A program made the translations under genes and the position numbers. A DNA stretch of 64,000 bases from Elusimicrobiales bacterium. GTDB lineage: Bacteria > Elusimicrobiota > Elusimicrobia > Elusimicrobiales > UBA9959. The stretch covers positions 1 through 64,000 of the forward strand of contig JAVHLJ010000001.1 of the NCBI GenBank assembly GCA_031082205.1, in the 5' to 3' direction. The notes beneath the pieces were generated by a model that saw only the letters and a list, made by a program, of their open reading frames with translations, did not search any database and had not been told where the DNA came from. Position 1 is the stretch's first letter; every line of letters begins with the position of its first letter. Of the stretch, positions 31,114 through 41,504 are shown piece by piece.

Positions 31114-34100
31114 ATGGCGAAAATGATCATGGCGGTACTCATAACCATCCTGGCGGCCCATTCGCCCGCCGGGGCCGGCGACATCTCGGTCGGGGCCACG
31201 CCCGGCACCATCAATTACCAGGGCCGCCTGGAACGCGACAATTCGCCCGTCACCGGGACCGTCCACATCTATTTCAGGGTGTTCAATTCCCCCACGGCGG
31301 CCAACCTGGGGACCTGCGGCACGCCCGCCGCCAACCCCTGCCTCTGGCAGAGCCCCGAAATAACCGTGCAGGCCGTGCAGGGCATGTTCACCGCGGCGAT
31401 AGAACCGCCGGTATCCATATTCTCCGCCGCCACCGACAAATACCTCGAGGTCGAGATAGAGAGCGAGACCCTCTCGCCCCGAGAGAAGATAAACAGCGTG
31501 GTCTATTCGTATATAGCCAAGAAACTGGAGGACGGCGCCAGCGTGGCGGTCAGCTCCCTTACAGCGGCCTACAGCGTCTACATGGCCACCTCGTCGGGCA
31601 ATGTGGGCATAGGGACGATAAACCCCACCAGCAAGCTTACGGTCAACGGGTCGATCGAGCTCATGCCGGGGGGCTCGCTCGTGTTTCCGGACGGCAGCTC
31701 CATGATCGTCGCCAGCGTGGCGTCAGCAGGCAATATTTCCGCTTTCGATACCTCCACCATAAAATACGATTCCAACAGCGACGGGGTCGGCGACCTTGTC
31801 ATACAGCGCGGCGACCTTGTCCGGGCGCGCATGGAGAACAACGGGAATTTCGGCATCGGAGACTTCCTCGCCGCCACGCCCAAGGGCAAACTGGACGTGG
31901 ACGGCTCCCTCTTCGTTGGCAGCGAGGGCCTTCACGGCCGCGACGCCCCCGGCGACGTAAATGTCATAGCCAATCTTTACGTCTCCAGCGGCAGGATAAC
32001 CGGCGCCAATTCCGAATACATTAACCTGGGCGTCACCAATAACCGGATATCCCTTGTCGCCGGCGGCTCGGAGCGCGTGCGGCTGGAGAACGCCGATCTT
32101 GCCGTAGGCCTGACCGTTCCGACCGAGCGGCTGCACGTGGGAGCCAACGCCTACGCAAATTACGGCGTGCGCGGAGGAAGCGTGTCCGTCGGCGGATACA
32201 CCACCTGGAACGCCCTCTGGAACGAGGTGCGCTCCCAGGACAATACCCACCTCCTGCTGCAGCAGACCAACTCTTACAACGTGGGCGTGGGGACCGACAC
32301 GCCGCGCGAGAAACTGCACGTGCGCGGCTCGATGCGCGCCGACTACGGCGTCATCGCCTCGTCCGGCCATTTCAGCGGCTCGGGTATAACCGGGTCCAAC
32401 CCGACCCTGGACGTGCGCGGCAATCTCCGCGCCAATACGGGCCTCGGCAATACCGTGGAACTGTCGTCCACCGTCATATACGGCACGCTGCAGGTAACCG
32501 GACTGCTGCTGGGCTCGCAGGGCGGCAACCCCGCGTACCTCTCCGACAACCAGACCTTCAGCGGCAGGAACACGTTCACCTCGGTGCTGACGGCTTCGAC
32601 GGACGTCGTGATCTCGCCCCGCCTCGGGGTCGGCATGTCCGGCTTCGATTTCGGCCTGGGCGCGAACGACCGGTACCTCCAGGTCGGAGACAATATACCG
32701 GCCTACGATTCCTCGAACGCGAACATCTATATCGTGGGCGGCACCAACGCCGACGCGAAGCTGAACCTCTACCGCGGGGGAGTGCAGGCCGCCCGCGTGG
32801 AGACCCAGGGCGCCAACACGCTCGCCCTGGTATCCGGGGGAACGACCCGGGCTCTGATAAACCCCTCCTATTTCACCGTGCAGAACAGCCCCTTCCGCGT
32901 CCTCCCCGACGGCTCCACCCCGGCCATCTTCGTCAGCGGCGGCGGCAAGGTGGGCGTGGGGACCGCGGTCACCGACGCCGCGCAGCCTCTGAGCGTCAAC
33001 GGCAGCGTGCACATCCTCTCCGGAGCGCTTATATTCCCGGACGGCTCCGTGATGACCACCAGCAGCGCCACGGCCGCGACCTCGGTCTCGAGCCTCTCGG
33101 ACGCGCTGGTCCAGGCCGGCCTCGGCGGCAGCGGCAGCGTCATCATAAAATCCGGCGCCACCGACGGCATAGCCGTCACCTATACCGGCCGCGTCGGCGT
33201 GGGCACGACCTCCCCGCTGGCCAAACTCAACGTGCGCGGCGGCGACCTTGTGGTGGGCAGCCCCGTGCAGGGCGATTACGCCACCAACGGCGTGGAGGAC
33301 CTCCTGGTGGGCGGCAGCCTGGTGGTGGACGGCGGCATAGTGCAGCGCTCGGCCACTCCGGTCCAGTTCGCGGCGGCCGTGATCTACGGCGACGTATATC
33401 TTTCGACGGCCACGGGGGCCAGGACCGGCGTAGGGACCAGCTCGCCGCGGACCAGGTTCGACGTAGACGGCGGCGAGGCCCAGTTCGGCACCGGGGCGCA
33501 GAAGTCGACCTTTACCGCCACCGGCGCGCTCAACCTTCGCACCCCGCTGACCGTCCCCTCCGGCGGCACCGGCGCGACCACGCTGACCGGAGTGGTCAAA
33601 GGCAACGGGACCGGCGCGCTGACGGTAATGACGGGCAACACCGGTTACAATACCTACTGGTCGGACGCCAATACCATCGCCTCCGAGGCATACACGGCAC
33701 TGACGCGGGGCGGCTCCAACGCCGATCTCTCAGGCGCGGCCCAGGGCGGTATTATCTACAAAGGAGCCTCGGCGCTGGCCGCCAGCGCGGCCCTTACCGG
33801 CGTTTTAAAGGGCAACAATACTGGCGCCCCGACCGCAATGACAGGCGCCACGAACGCGGTCGTCCGCTGGTCGGACGCCAACACCATCGCCGCCAGTTCG
33901 ATGCTGACCGACGACGGCTCGCGTTTTGGCGTGGCCGGGGCGGGAGATTTCACCGGCGCCGTAACAACGGCCTCCAGCGGCACGTTCAAATACTCGGGGG
34001 CTTCTAATTACAGCATAGACGCGAGTTCCGGCATACTCATGCGCGCCGGCATACTCAACATGAACAGCGCCGGACGGGTGCGCAATATGCTCGATCCGGT

Positions 34101-34956
34101 CGCCAACCAGGACGGCGCCACCAAAGCATATGTGGATTCGCAGCTCGGCTCCAGCATCGGTCAGGTCTGGAGCCGCTCCGGCAATTCGGTGGGTGGACTG
34201 GACTGGCTCGGCAGCAGCAACGCCGCCGACGTCGTCTTCAAAAGCAACAATACCACGCGCATGACCATCGCCTCCGGCGGCGGGATAAATGTGGCCGCTT
34301 ACACCACGGCCGGTTTCCTCAAGAACGACGGCTCGGGCAACCTTTCGGGCGGCAACTCCGTGGCCGCCGGCGACATAACATCGGGGACCCTCGGCGTGGC
34401 CCGGGGCGGCACCGGTACCGGTTCTACCTTGTCGGGGGTGGTGCTGGGAGGCAGTCCGATGACGGCCCTGGCCGCCAGCGGGGGAAGCCAGTATCTGCGA
34501 CGCAATTCCGGTAATACCGCCTATGAATTCTCCGCCCTGGCCGCCGGGGATATCCCGAATCTCGGCGCCACGCCGGGGTTGACCCTGGGGACCTCCAATG
34601 CCGCCGGCTCAGCCTCAACTTATGTCCGCACCGACGCGAGCATACTGGTCTTCGACGGTACCAACCCCGCCGCCCTGGGCACAGCCGCCACCGGCGGAGC
34701 CGCAACAGCCGCCCGGCGGGACCATGTTCATCCGGCCGCCGACCTGGGGGGGGCTTCCACCGCGGGAACCCTGCCTGTCAATAAGGGCGGCACCAGCGCG
34801 ACCACCGAGGCCGGCGCGAGAACGGCTTTAAGAGTCCCCGATTTGGGGGCGAGTCCGCAGAGCGGCAAAGCTTTGTGCCTAAGCGGAGGGACCACTCTCG
34901 GTTATTGCGTGGATATCAGTACCACCACGGGCAACTGCACCTGCACCGCTTTCTGA
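31114..34956 (+). CDS. Large repetitive secreted tail-fibre/adhesin-like protein (1280 aa)
   Basis: Signal peptide; multiple VGxGTxxPxxKLxVxG repeats, FPDGSxM motifs, GGTGATTLTGVVKGNGTGALTVMTG repeats, tail-fibre-like DPVANQDGATKAYVDSQL. Confidence 0.75.
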   Translation: MAKMIMAVLITILAAHSPAGAGDISVGATPGTINYQGRLERDNSPVTGTVHIYFRVFNSPTAANLGTCGTPAANPCLWQSPEITVQAVQGMFTAAIEPPVSIFSAATDKYLEVEIESETLSPREKINSVVYSYIAKKLEDGASVAVSSLTAAYSVYMATSSGNVGIGTINPTSKLTVNGSIELMPGGSLVFPDGSSMIVASVASAGNISAFDTSTIKYDSNSDGVGDLVIQRGDLVRARMENNGNFGIGDFLAATPKGKLDVDGSLFVGSEGLHGRDAPGDVNVIANLYVSSGRITGANSEYINLGVTNNRISLVAGGSERVRLENADLAVGLTVPTERLHVGANAYANYGVRGGSVSVGGYTTWNALWNEVRSQDNTHLLLQQTNSYNVGVGTDTPREKLHVRGSMRADYGVIASSGHFSGSGITGSNPTLDVRGNLRANTGLGNTVELSSTVIYGTLQVTGLLLGSQGGNPAYLSDNQTFSGRNTFTSVLTASTDVVISPRLGVGMSGFDFGLGANDRYLQVGDNIPAYDSSNANIYIVGGTNADAKLNLYRGGVQAARVETQGANTLALVSGGTTRALINPSYFTVQNSPFRVLPDGSTPAIFVSGGGKVGVGTAVTDAAQPLSVNGSVHILSGALIFPDGSVMTTSSATAATSVSSLSDALVQAGLGGSGSVIIKSGATDGIAVTYTGRVGVGTTSPLAKLNVRGGDLVVGSPVQGDYATNGVEDLLVGGSLVVDGGIVQRSATPVQFAAAVIYGDVYLSTATGARTGVGTSSPRTRFDVDGGEAQFGTGAQKSTFTATGALNLRTPLTVPSGGTGATTLTGVVKGNGTGALTVMTGNTGYNTYWSDANTIASEAYTALTRGGSNADLSGAAQGGIIYKGASALAASAALTGVLKGNNTGAPTAMTGATNAVVRWSDANTIAASSMLTDDGSRFGVAGAGDFTGAVTTASSGTFKYSGASNYSIDASSGILMRAGILNMNSAGRVRNMLDPVANQDGATKAYVDSQLGSSIGQVWSRSGNSVGGLDWLGSSNAADVVFKSNNTTRMTIASGGGINVAAYTTAGFLKNDGSGNLSGGNSVAAGDITSGTLGVARGGTGTGSTLSGVVLGGSPMTALAASGGSQYLRRNSGNTAYEFSALAAGDIPNLGATPGLTLGTSNAAGSASTYVRTDASILVFDGTNPAALGTAATGGAATAARRDHVHPAADLGGASTAGTLPVNKGGTSATTEAGARTALRVPDLGASPQSGKALCLSGGTTLGYCVDISTTTGNCTCTAF

Positions 34957-35001
34957 GCGATGCGCCGCGCGCAGCGGGATGGATTTTAAGACCGCAGGAT
35001 T

Positions 35002-36336
35002 TCAGATCCTGATGTGAAGTTGTACCGCGTTAAGCGTTTTTTCGGTGGCGCCCTGGAGGCCTCGCAAGGCTTCCAGGGCTTTTTTTCCGGCCGTGGCCGA
35101 GAAGGTCGGGGAGTGGAGAAGGACTTTAAGGCGGGCGGCCAGTTCGTCGCCGTCGGCGGCCAGGAAGCCGCCGCCGGAGGCCAGCAGGGCCTTGCCCGCG
35201 ACCAGCGCGTTGGAATAGTTCCTTCCGAAGAATACCGGCTTGGAGGCCGCGGCCGGCTCGAGCAGGTTGTGCCCTCCTACGGGGGCTATGGTGCCGCCCA
35301 CGAAAACCGCTTCGCAGAAGGGATAGAAGCCCGCCAGCCAGCCCATTTCGTCCATCAGCAGGCAGTCGCCCTCGCCGCTCCAGGCGGCCCTGTCCTTCCA
35401 GCGCAGGCAGGTTAAGCCTGCCCTGGCCGCGCTTTTGAGCGCGTCGCCCGCCCTTTCGGGATGCCTGGGCGCCAGCAGCAGCCGGAGCTCATGGCGCGAT
35501 TCCCTGGCCGCCGCGAAGGCTTTGAGTACCGCCTCTTCGTCGAGCGGGTGGGTGCTGGCGGCGCAGAAGACGGGCTTGCCGGCGAAGCCGGCCCGACGGA
35601 GGCCTTCCTTTATCTCCGCGTCCTTTGAGACATCGGGTTCCACCAGGTCGTACTTTATATTCCCGGTAACTTCCGCCTTGCGGCCGGGCGGCAGGAAATA
35701 GCCGTAGCGGGCGGCGTCCTCCGGCGTCTGGGCCAGTACGCCGTCGGCCATGGAGAGCGTCCAGGCGAGGACGGAGCGGAGCAGGCGGTATGAGCGGAAG
35801 CTGCGGGCCGACATCCTGGCGTTCATGAAGAATATCCTGGCCTCCCTCTGGCGGGCGCACAGTACCAGGCCCGGCCAGATCTCGGTCTCGGCTATCAGCA
35901 GCATTGAGGGGTTGGCCGCGCGGCAGAAGGCGCGCATCAGCGGGTAGAAGTCCAGGGGCAGCAGCCTGGCGTGCGGAGTGAGCTTAAGCGCTTCCGTCCT
36001 GCCGGCCCAGGTGGAGCAGGTGATGAGCAGCGGGGTTTCCGGCAGGGTCTCTTTTATGGCCGCCGCCAGCCTGGGCAGCGAGCGCACCTCGCCCACGGAG
36101 GCGGCGTGTATCCACACGGGCCTGGCCGGGAGTTTCTCCATCGAGGGGGTGAGCCGCTCGCCGAGTTCCTTGAATAGGTTGCCGAGGAGGCGGCGGCGGG
36201 GGGAGAGCGCGAAGCCGGCCAGGAAGGCCAGCGCCAGCAGCGGCGAGACCAGGTTATAGAGGAGATACATCGCCCGGCCGGTCGCGGAACTTCCGGCACC
36301 GGCCGCGGGCGATGCCGCCCTGTCCCGGGCCGTCAT
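35002..36336 (-). CDS. waaA: 3-deoxy-D-manno-octulosonic-acid (Kdo) transferase
   Basis: RPVWIHAASVGEVRSLPRLAAAIK; ISMRPSMLLIAETEIWPGL-type motif (NPSMLLIAETEIWPGLV); GGTIAPVGGHNLLEPAAASKPVFFGRNYSN; start trimmed to MTARDRAA. Confidence 0.92.
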   Translation of the reverse strand: MTARDRAASPAAGAGSSATGRAMYLLYNLVSPLLALAFLAGFALSPRRRLLGNLFKELGERLTPSMEKLPARPVWIHAASVGEVRSLPRLAAAIKETLPETPLLITCSTWAGRTEALKLTPHARLLPLDFYPLMRAFCRAANPSMLLIAETEIWPGLVLCARQREARIFFMNARMSARSFRSYRLLRSVLAWTLSMADGVLAQTPEDAARYGYFLPPGRKAEVTGNIKYDLVEPDVSKDAEIKEGLRRAGFAGKPVFCAASTHPLDEEAVLKAFAAARESRHELRLLLAPRHPERAGDALKSAARAGLTCLRWKDRAAWSGEGDCLLMDEMGWLAGFYPFCEAVFVGGTIAPVGGHNLLEPAAASKPVFFGRNYSNALVAGKALLASGGGFLAADGDELAARLKVLLHSPTFSATAGKKALEALRGLQGATEKTLNAVQLHIRI

Positions 36337-36983
36337 TTCCCGGCCTCCAGCAGCCTTTCCGCTTCCGCGCAGGCCCCGTCGAGGCGCGATTCCAGTTCCC
36401 GGGCGGCGGCCTCCAGGTCGTCGGCCGGGCCGACGCGCAGCGGCTCGCCGTAAACTATGGCAGCCCGGCTGAAAGGAAGGGGAAAATTGAACCTGTCCCA
36501 GGAGTTGAATACTATGCGCCACGCGGTGGCGCAGGAGATGGGCAGTATGGGCAGGCCGGTCTTCTGCGCGAGATACAGGGCTCCCGGCTGGGCCTTACGC
36601 GCCGGTCCTTTGGGCCCGTCGGGCGTCATGGCCAGCGAAAAACCCTCCTCCGCCTTGCGGAGGAGCAGTATGAGGGCCCTGGCCGCGCCCTTGCTGCTCG
36701 ACCCGCGGACGGTCTCGTAGCCCAGCAGCCGCAGGGCGCCGTTTATGAACTCTCCGTCGGAGCTGCGGCTGACCAGCGCGGCCACCCGCCTGCCCCGGTG
36801 GGCGCAGATGCAGTAGGCCAGCTGGTGATGCCAGTGGACGAGGACGGACTGCCGGAACTCTGTCGGGGGCGGGGGGGTGACCAGGCGCACGGTGGCGTAG
36901 ACCAGGCGCATGTAGAGGTATATCAGGCGCGAAAGGAGGCGGCTTGAGAGGGGTGCGGCCGCTTCGGCTGGCCCGGGGTTCAT
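36333..36983 (-). CDS. DUF374 lysophospholipid acyltransferase-like protein
   Basis: VHWHHQLAYCICAHRGRRVAALVSRSSDGEFINGALRLLGYETVRGSSSKGAARALILLLR...FSLAMTPDGPKGPARKAQPGALYLAQKTGLPILPISC. Confidence 0.88.
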   Translation of the reverse strand: MNPGPAEAAAPLSSRLLSRLIYLYMRLVYATVRLVTPPPPTEFRQSVLVHWHHQLAYCICAHRGRRVAALVSRSSDGEFINGALRLLGYETVRGSSSKGAARALILLLRKAEEGFSLAMTPDGPKGPARKAQPGALYLAQKTGLPILPISCATAWRIVFNSWDRFNFPLPFSRAAIVYGEPLRVGPADDLEAAARELESRLDGACAEAERLLEAGK

Positions 36984-37600
36984 TTTTTGTCGCCCGGCTT
37001 GCCCTCGAACTGCGGGGGCTTTACGGCCTTCTTCTCTTTTTCCTTCTTCTTGCGGTTGAGCCACGGTATGGAGAAAACGAGAGTATGCCGCGGAACGAGC
37101 GCGCCGCCGTCCGCCGTGACGCCTATCTTGGAGGCGTCGAGAGTTCCCAGCAGCCCGGCGAGGGCGTCCGCGGGGGTTTCCAGCCACGGAGCGGCCGTTA
37201 TCTCCGGGTCGCCCAGGTCGAAGCCCTCATTGCCCGCTTCCTGGGCCGCGAGTTCGGCTACCACCTTCAGGCCGGTCTCGAGGAATACCCCCGCAGCTAT
37301 CTCGGCCAGGCGGGCGTTATCTCCCTGCATGCCGGCGGCCTTGGTCTCGAGTCCGGTTCCCAGGGTCAGAACTCCCCTGGTGAGGCCCGGCAGCGCCCGC
37401 TCCTTCATCTCGGGAAGTTCTTCGCGGGCGTGGTCGAACACGGTTGCGGGCTCGCAGTCGTGGAACAGCGAGGAGGCGAATTCCCTGAGATGCTCGGGCG
37501 CGGCCAGGCCTATGGCGAAGAGGTCGATCTTCTCCTTGCGGGCCTTGCGCTGCACCTCGTGAGCGTACACGGGGATCTTGAATTTCCTGATCTTTCTCAC
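36980..37600 (-). CDS. Hypothetical protein
   Basis: ORF coupled by ATGA to the acyltransferase gene; no family recognised. Confidence 0.65.
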   Translation of the reverse strand: MRKIRKFKIPVYAHEVQRKARKEKIDLFAIGLAAPEHLREFASSLFHDCEPATVFDHAREELPEMKERALPGLTRGVLTLGTGLETKAAGMQGDNARLAEIAAGVFLETGLKVVAELAAQEAGNEGFDLGDPEITAAPWLETPADALAGLLGTLDASKIGVTADGGALVPRHTLVFSIPWLNRKKKEKEKKAVKPPQFEGKPGDKK

Positions 37601-37646
37601 TGTCGTTCCGCCTGTGCCGGGGCGCGGGCCCCGGCGTCCTTCCCGC

Positions 37647-38543
37647 TCAGGCCCTGCCGCCCTTGCTCTCCCACTGGTACACCGTCTGGGTGGCGATGGC
37701 CATGGTGGAGTAGGTGCCGGCTATGCTGCCGATGAGCATCGCGAAGGCGAAGTTATTGATGACGTCTCCGCCGAAGACGAAGAGGATCAGCACCACGGTC
37801 AGCACGGTCATGTTGGTGATGATGGTGCGCGAGATGGTCTCGTTGACGCTGACGTTGATCAGCTTGCCGAGCTCCATCTTGGGGAACTTGCGGATGTTCT
37901 CGCGCATTCGGTCGAAGATGACGATGGTGTCGTTGATAGAGTAGCCGGCTATCGTCAGCAGGGCCGCCACCACCACCAGGTCTATCTCCCTGTTGGTCAG
38001 CGATAGCGCCGTCATCGTGATGAACACGTCGTGCGCCAGCGCCAGGACGCCGGCGGCTCCCCAGATCGGGTTGGAGAACCGGAACGCGACGTAGATGATG
38101 ATGCCGAACAGCGAGAGTATGATGGCGAACATCGCTTTTTTGGCCAGGTCCCGTCCCACGACGGGGCCTACATAGTCGCGCTTTTCCTCGATGTACTTGT
38201 TGCCGGGGAAGGCGGTCTCGAAGCCCTTGATGATGCGGTTGGCCACCTCGTTGACGTTGTCCTGCTTGCCCTTGACGCGGACCGAGTAGGCGTTGCGGCC
38301 GACATAGCTCTGTATCACGGCCTCCACGCCGGCGTCGGACATCGCCTTGCGGACCTCCGCGATGGCCACGGGCTTCTCAAAGGCCACCTGCAGCATGGTG
38401 CCGCCGGTGAAGTCGAGGCCCAGGTTGAGCCCCTTGACCGACAGGGATATTATCCCGGCCAGTACGATGGCGGCGGAGAGCCCGAAGAAGGCGAAGCGCT
38501 TGCCTACGAAGTCGATGTTGGTCTTGCCGACGAGCTTTATCAT
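37647..38543 (-). CDS. secF: Protein translocase subunit SecF
   Basis: GLNLGLDFTGGTMLQVAFEKP; GYSINDTIVIFDRMREN; NETISRTIITNMTVLTVVLILFVFGGDVINNFAFAMLIGSIAGTYST. Confidence 0.96.
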   Translation of the reverse strand: MIKLVGKTNIDFVGKRFAFFGLSAAIVLAGIISLSVKGLNLGLDFTGGTMLQVAFEKPVAIAEVRKAMSDAGVEAVIQSYVGRNAYSVRVKGKQDNVNEVANRIIKGFETAFPGNKYIEEKRDYVGPVVGRDLAKKAMFAIILSLFGIIIYVAFRFSNPIWGAAGVLALAHDVFITMTALSLTNREIDLVVVAALLTIAGYSINDTIVIFDRMRENIRKFPKMELGKLINVSVNETISRTIITNMTVLTVVLILFVFGGDVINNFAFAMLIGSIAGTYSTMAIATQTVYQWESKGGRA

Positions 38544-39970
38544 ATGCTGAGCTCCTTGGGATTTGACGTGAGCCAGAAGTCGTATACGGCCCGCGTTATG
38601 AACACGGAGGTGAACACGCCGATGAGGAGGCCGATGGTCAGCGTCACGGCGAAGCCCTTGACCGGGCCGGAGCCGAACTGGAAGAGGAAGATGCCCGCTA
38701 TCCAGGTCGTGACGTTGGAGTCGAAGATGGCGCTCCAGGCCTTGTCGTAGCTGGTCGGGATCACCATCGCCAGCGGCTTGGCCAGCGCCATCTCCTCGCG
38801 CATGCGCTCGAGTATCAGCACGTTGGCGTCGATGGCCATGGCCAGCGCCAGGATCATGCCGGCTATGCCGGGCAGCGTCAGCGTGGCGGCGAAGTAGCTC
38901 ATCGCGGCCACCAGGAAGACGAAGTTCAGTCCCAGCGCGATGCCGGCCACGAAGCCTCCGGCCCGGTAGTAGACCATCATGAAGACGAAGACGAACAGGA
39001 ACCCTATCAGCGAGGCGGTCAGGCCCTTCTTGATCGAGTCCTCGCCGAGGCTGGGGCCCACGACGCGCTTCTCGATTATGTTGACGGGCGCGGGCAGGGC
39101 GCCGGCGCGCAGGACTATGGCCAGGTTGCGGGCCTCCTGCATGGTGAAGTTGCCCTCTATGACGCCGGTGCCGCCGCCGATCCGGGTCTTGATGACCGGG
39201 GCGGAATGCACCACGCCGTCCAGCACTATCGCCAGGTGGCGGTTGACGTTGGCGCCGGTGAAGCGCTCGAATATCCTGCCGCCTTCCTTATTGAAAGTGA
39301 AGCCGATGGTCGGGTAGCCGAACTGCGTGTCGGTCTCCACCCGGGCGTTCTCCAGGTAGGCGCCGGTCAGCGGCACCGTCGCCTCGAGCACGTAATAGCG
39401 CTGGCGCGAATCCTCGCCCGCGGCGGCCTTGGCCAGGATCGAACCCTTGGGCATGACCTTCGCTATTTCCGGGTGCAGTTTGCCGGTCTTGTCCAGGGGG
39501 GATTCGCCGAAGGCGTCCACTTTCTCCAGGGCTTTCATCGCCTCGGGGCCGTCGTTGGTCAGCCGGAATTCCAGGAGCGCGGTCTTGCCGATCAGGTTCT
39601 CGGCCTCCTCGGTATTGGAGATGCCGGGCAGATCGACGGAGATCCAGCGGTCGCCCTGGCGGGCGATCGGGACTTCGCCCACGCCGTACTGGTCGACGCG
39701 GTTGCGGATGATCTCTATGGCGCGGGCCATGGCGTCGGTCAGCGTTTCCTTCTTGTCGAGCTTCTCGACGTCGAGCTCGAGCAGCATGTGCGTGCCGCCG
39801 CGCAGGTCGAGGCCGAGGTTAAGTATGCGCTTGGGGCGCAGACGCACGGACTCGAGCTTCTCGCGCTCGTCCTGCGTCTTGGTGTACCACTCTATCGTGG
39901 GGTAGAGCAGCCAGACCGAGAATATGAGCAGGCCCAGTACCAGGCCGAGTTTCCATTGAAGTTTGTTCAT
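38540..39970 (-). CDS. secD: Protein translocase subunit SecD
   Basis: LNLGLDLRGGTHMLLELD; RVVGPSLGEDSIKKGLTASLIGF; LTLPGIAGMILALAMAIDANVLILERMREE. Confidence 0.97.
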   Translation of the reverse strand: MNKLQWKLGLVLGLLIFSVWLLYPTIEWYTKTQDEREKLESVRLRPKRILNLGLDLRGGTHMLLELDVEKLDKKETLTDAMARAIEIIRNRVDQYGVGEVPIARQGDRWISVDLPGISNTEEAENLIGKTALLEFRLTNDGPEAMKALEKVDAFGESPLDKTGKLHPEIAKVMPKGSILAKAAAGEDSRQRYYVLEATVPLTGAYLENARVETDTQFGYPTIGFTFNKEGGRIFERFTGANVNRHLAIVLDGVVHSAPVIKTRIGGGTGVIEGNFTMQEARNLAIVLRAGALPAPVNIIEKRVVGPSLGEDSIKKGLTASLIGFLFVFVFMMVYYRAGGFVAGIALGLNFVFLVAAMSYFAATLTLPGIAGMILALAMAIDANVLILERMREEMALAKPLAMVIPTSYDKAWSAIFDSNVTTWIAGIFLFQFGSGPVKGFAVTLTIGLLIGVFTSVFITRAVYDFWLTSNPKELSI

Positions 39971-39989
39971 CGTCTCTCTCCCGTGTCCC

Positions 39990-40262
39990 TCAGGCGGATT
40001 TTAGCACCGAGGCCACGCCGTTCTTGACCAGCGCGACCTTTACGCCCTTGGCTATCTCCACTTCCAGCTCCTCGCCCTTGACGGCCGTTATGATCCCTAT
40101 CATGCCGCCCTGCGTGAGGATCCTGTCATTGGCCTTGAGCCCGTCCAGCATGAGCTTGCGCTCTTTCATCTGCTTCTGCTGGGGCCTTATGAGCAGGAAA
40201 TAGAATATGACCAGTACCGCTATGAAAGGGACGAACTGCATCAGGGGGGAATTGGGTTCCAT
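39990..40262 (-). CDS. yajC: Preprotein translocase subunit YajC
   Basis: QFVPFIAVLVIFYFLLIRPQQKQMKERKLMLDGLKANDRILTQGGMIGIITAV. Confidence 0.94.
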   Translation of the reverse strand: MEPNSPLMQFVPFIAVLVIFYFLLIRPQQKQMKERKLMLDGLKANDRILTQGGMIGIITAVKGEELEVEIAKGVKVALVKNGVASVLKSA

Positions 40263-40310
40263 CGGCGCTTTCTCCTTGATTCTTTAACTATATTAATACG
40301 ATTGTAACAA

Positions 40311-40362
40311 ATTCGGGGACACAATACCTATTTCGGGCGAAATAGGTATCGTGTCCCCGGAT
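40311..40362. repeat. REP-like long imperfect palindrome (25-nt arms, 2-nt loop)
   Basis: ATTCGGGGACACAATACCTATTTCG-GG-CGAAATAGGTATCGTGTCCCCGGAT; 23 of 25 pairs match. Confidence 0.9.
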
Positions 40363-40367
40363 TGGAT

Positions 40368-41504
<1,137 letters not shown>

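Noticed and set aside
31723-33012. 429-aa minus-strand ORF opposite the tail-fibre-like gene
   Set aside because: Antisense artefact of a repetitive GC-rich gene; the plus-strand frame has a signal peptide and repeat logic.
31578-34956. Possible CRISPR or tandem-repeat array in the repetitive region
   Set aside because: Repeats are protein-level, irregularly spaced and in frame; no regular spacer structure.
31114-34956. Prophage remnant suggested by tail-fibre-like motifs
   Set aside because: No capsid, terminase, integrase or tail genes nearby, and the protein has a signal peptide.
34995-35020. Short hairpin (CAGGAT...ATCCTG) between the tail-fibre-like gene and waaA
   Set aside because: Only a 6-bp stem and no T-tract; too weak to call a terminator.
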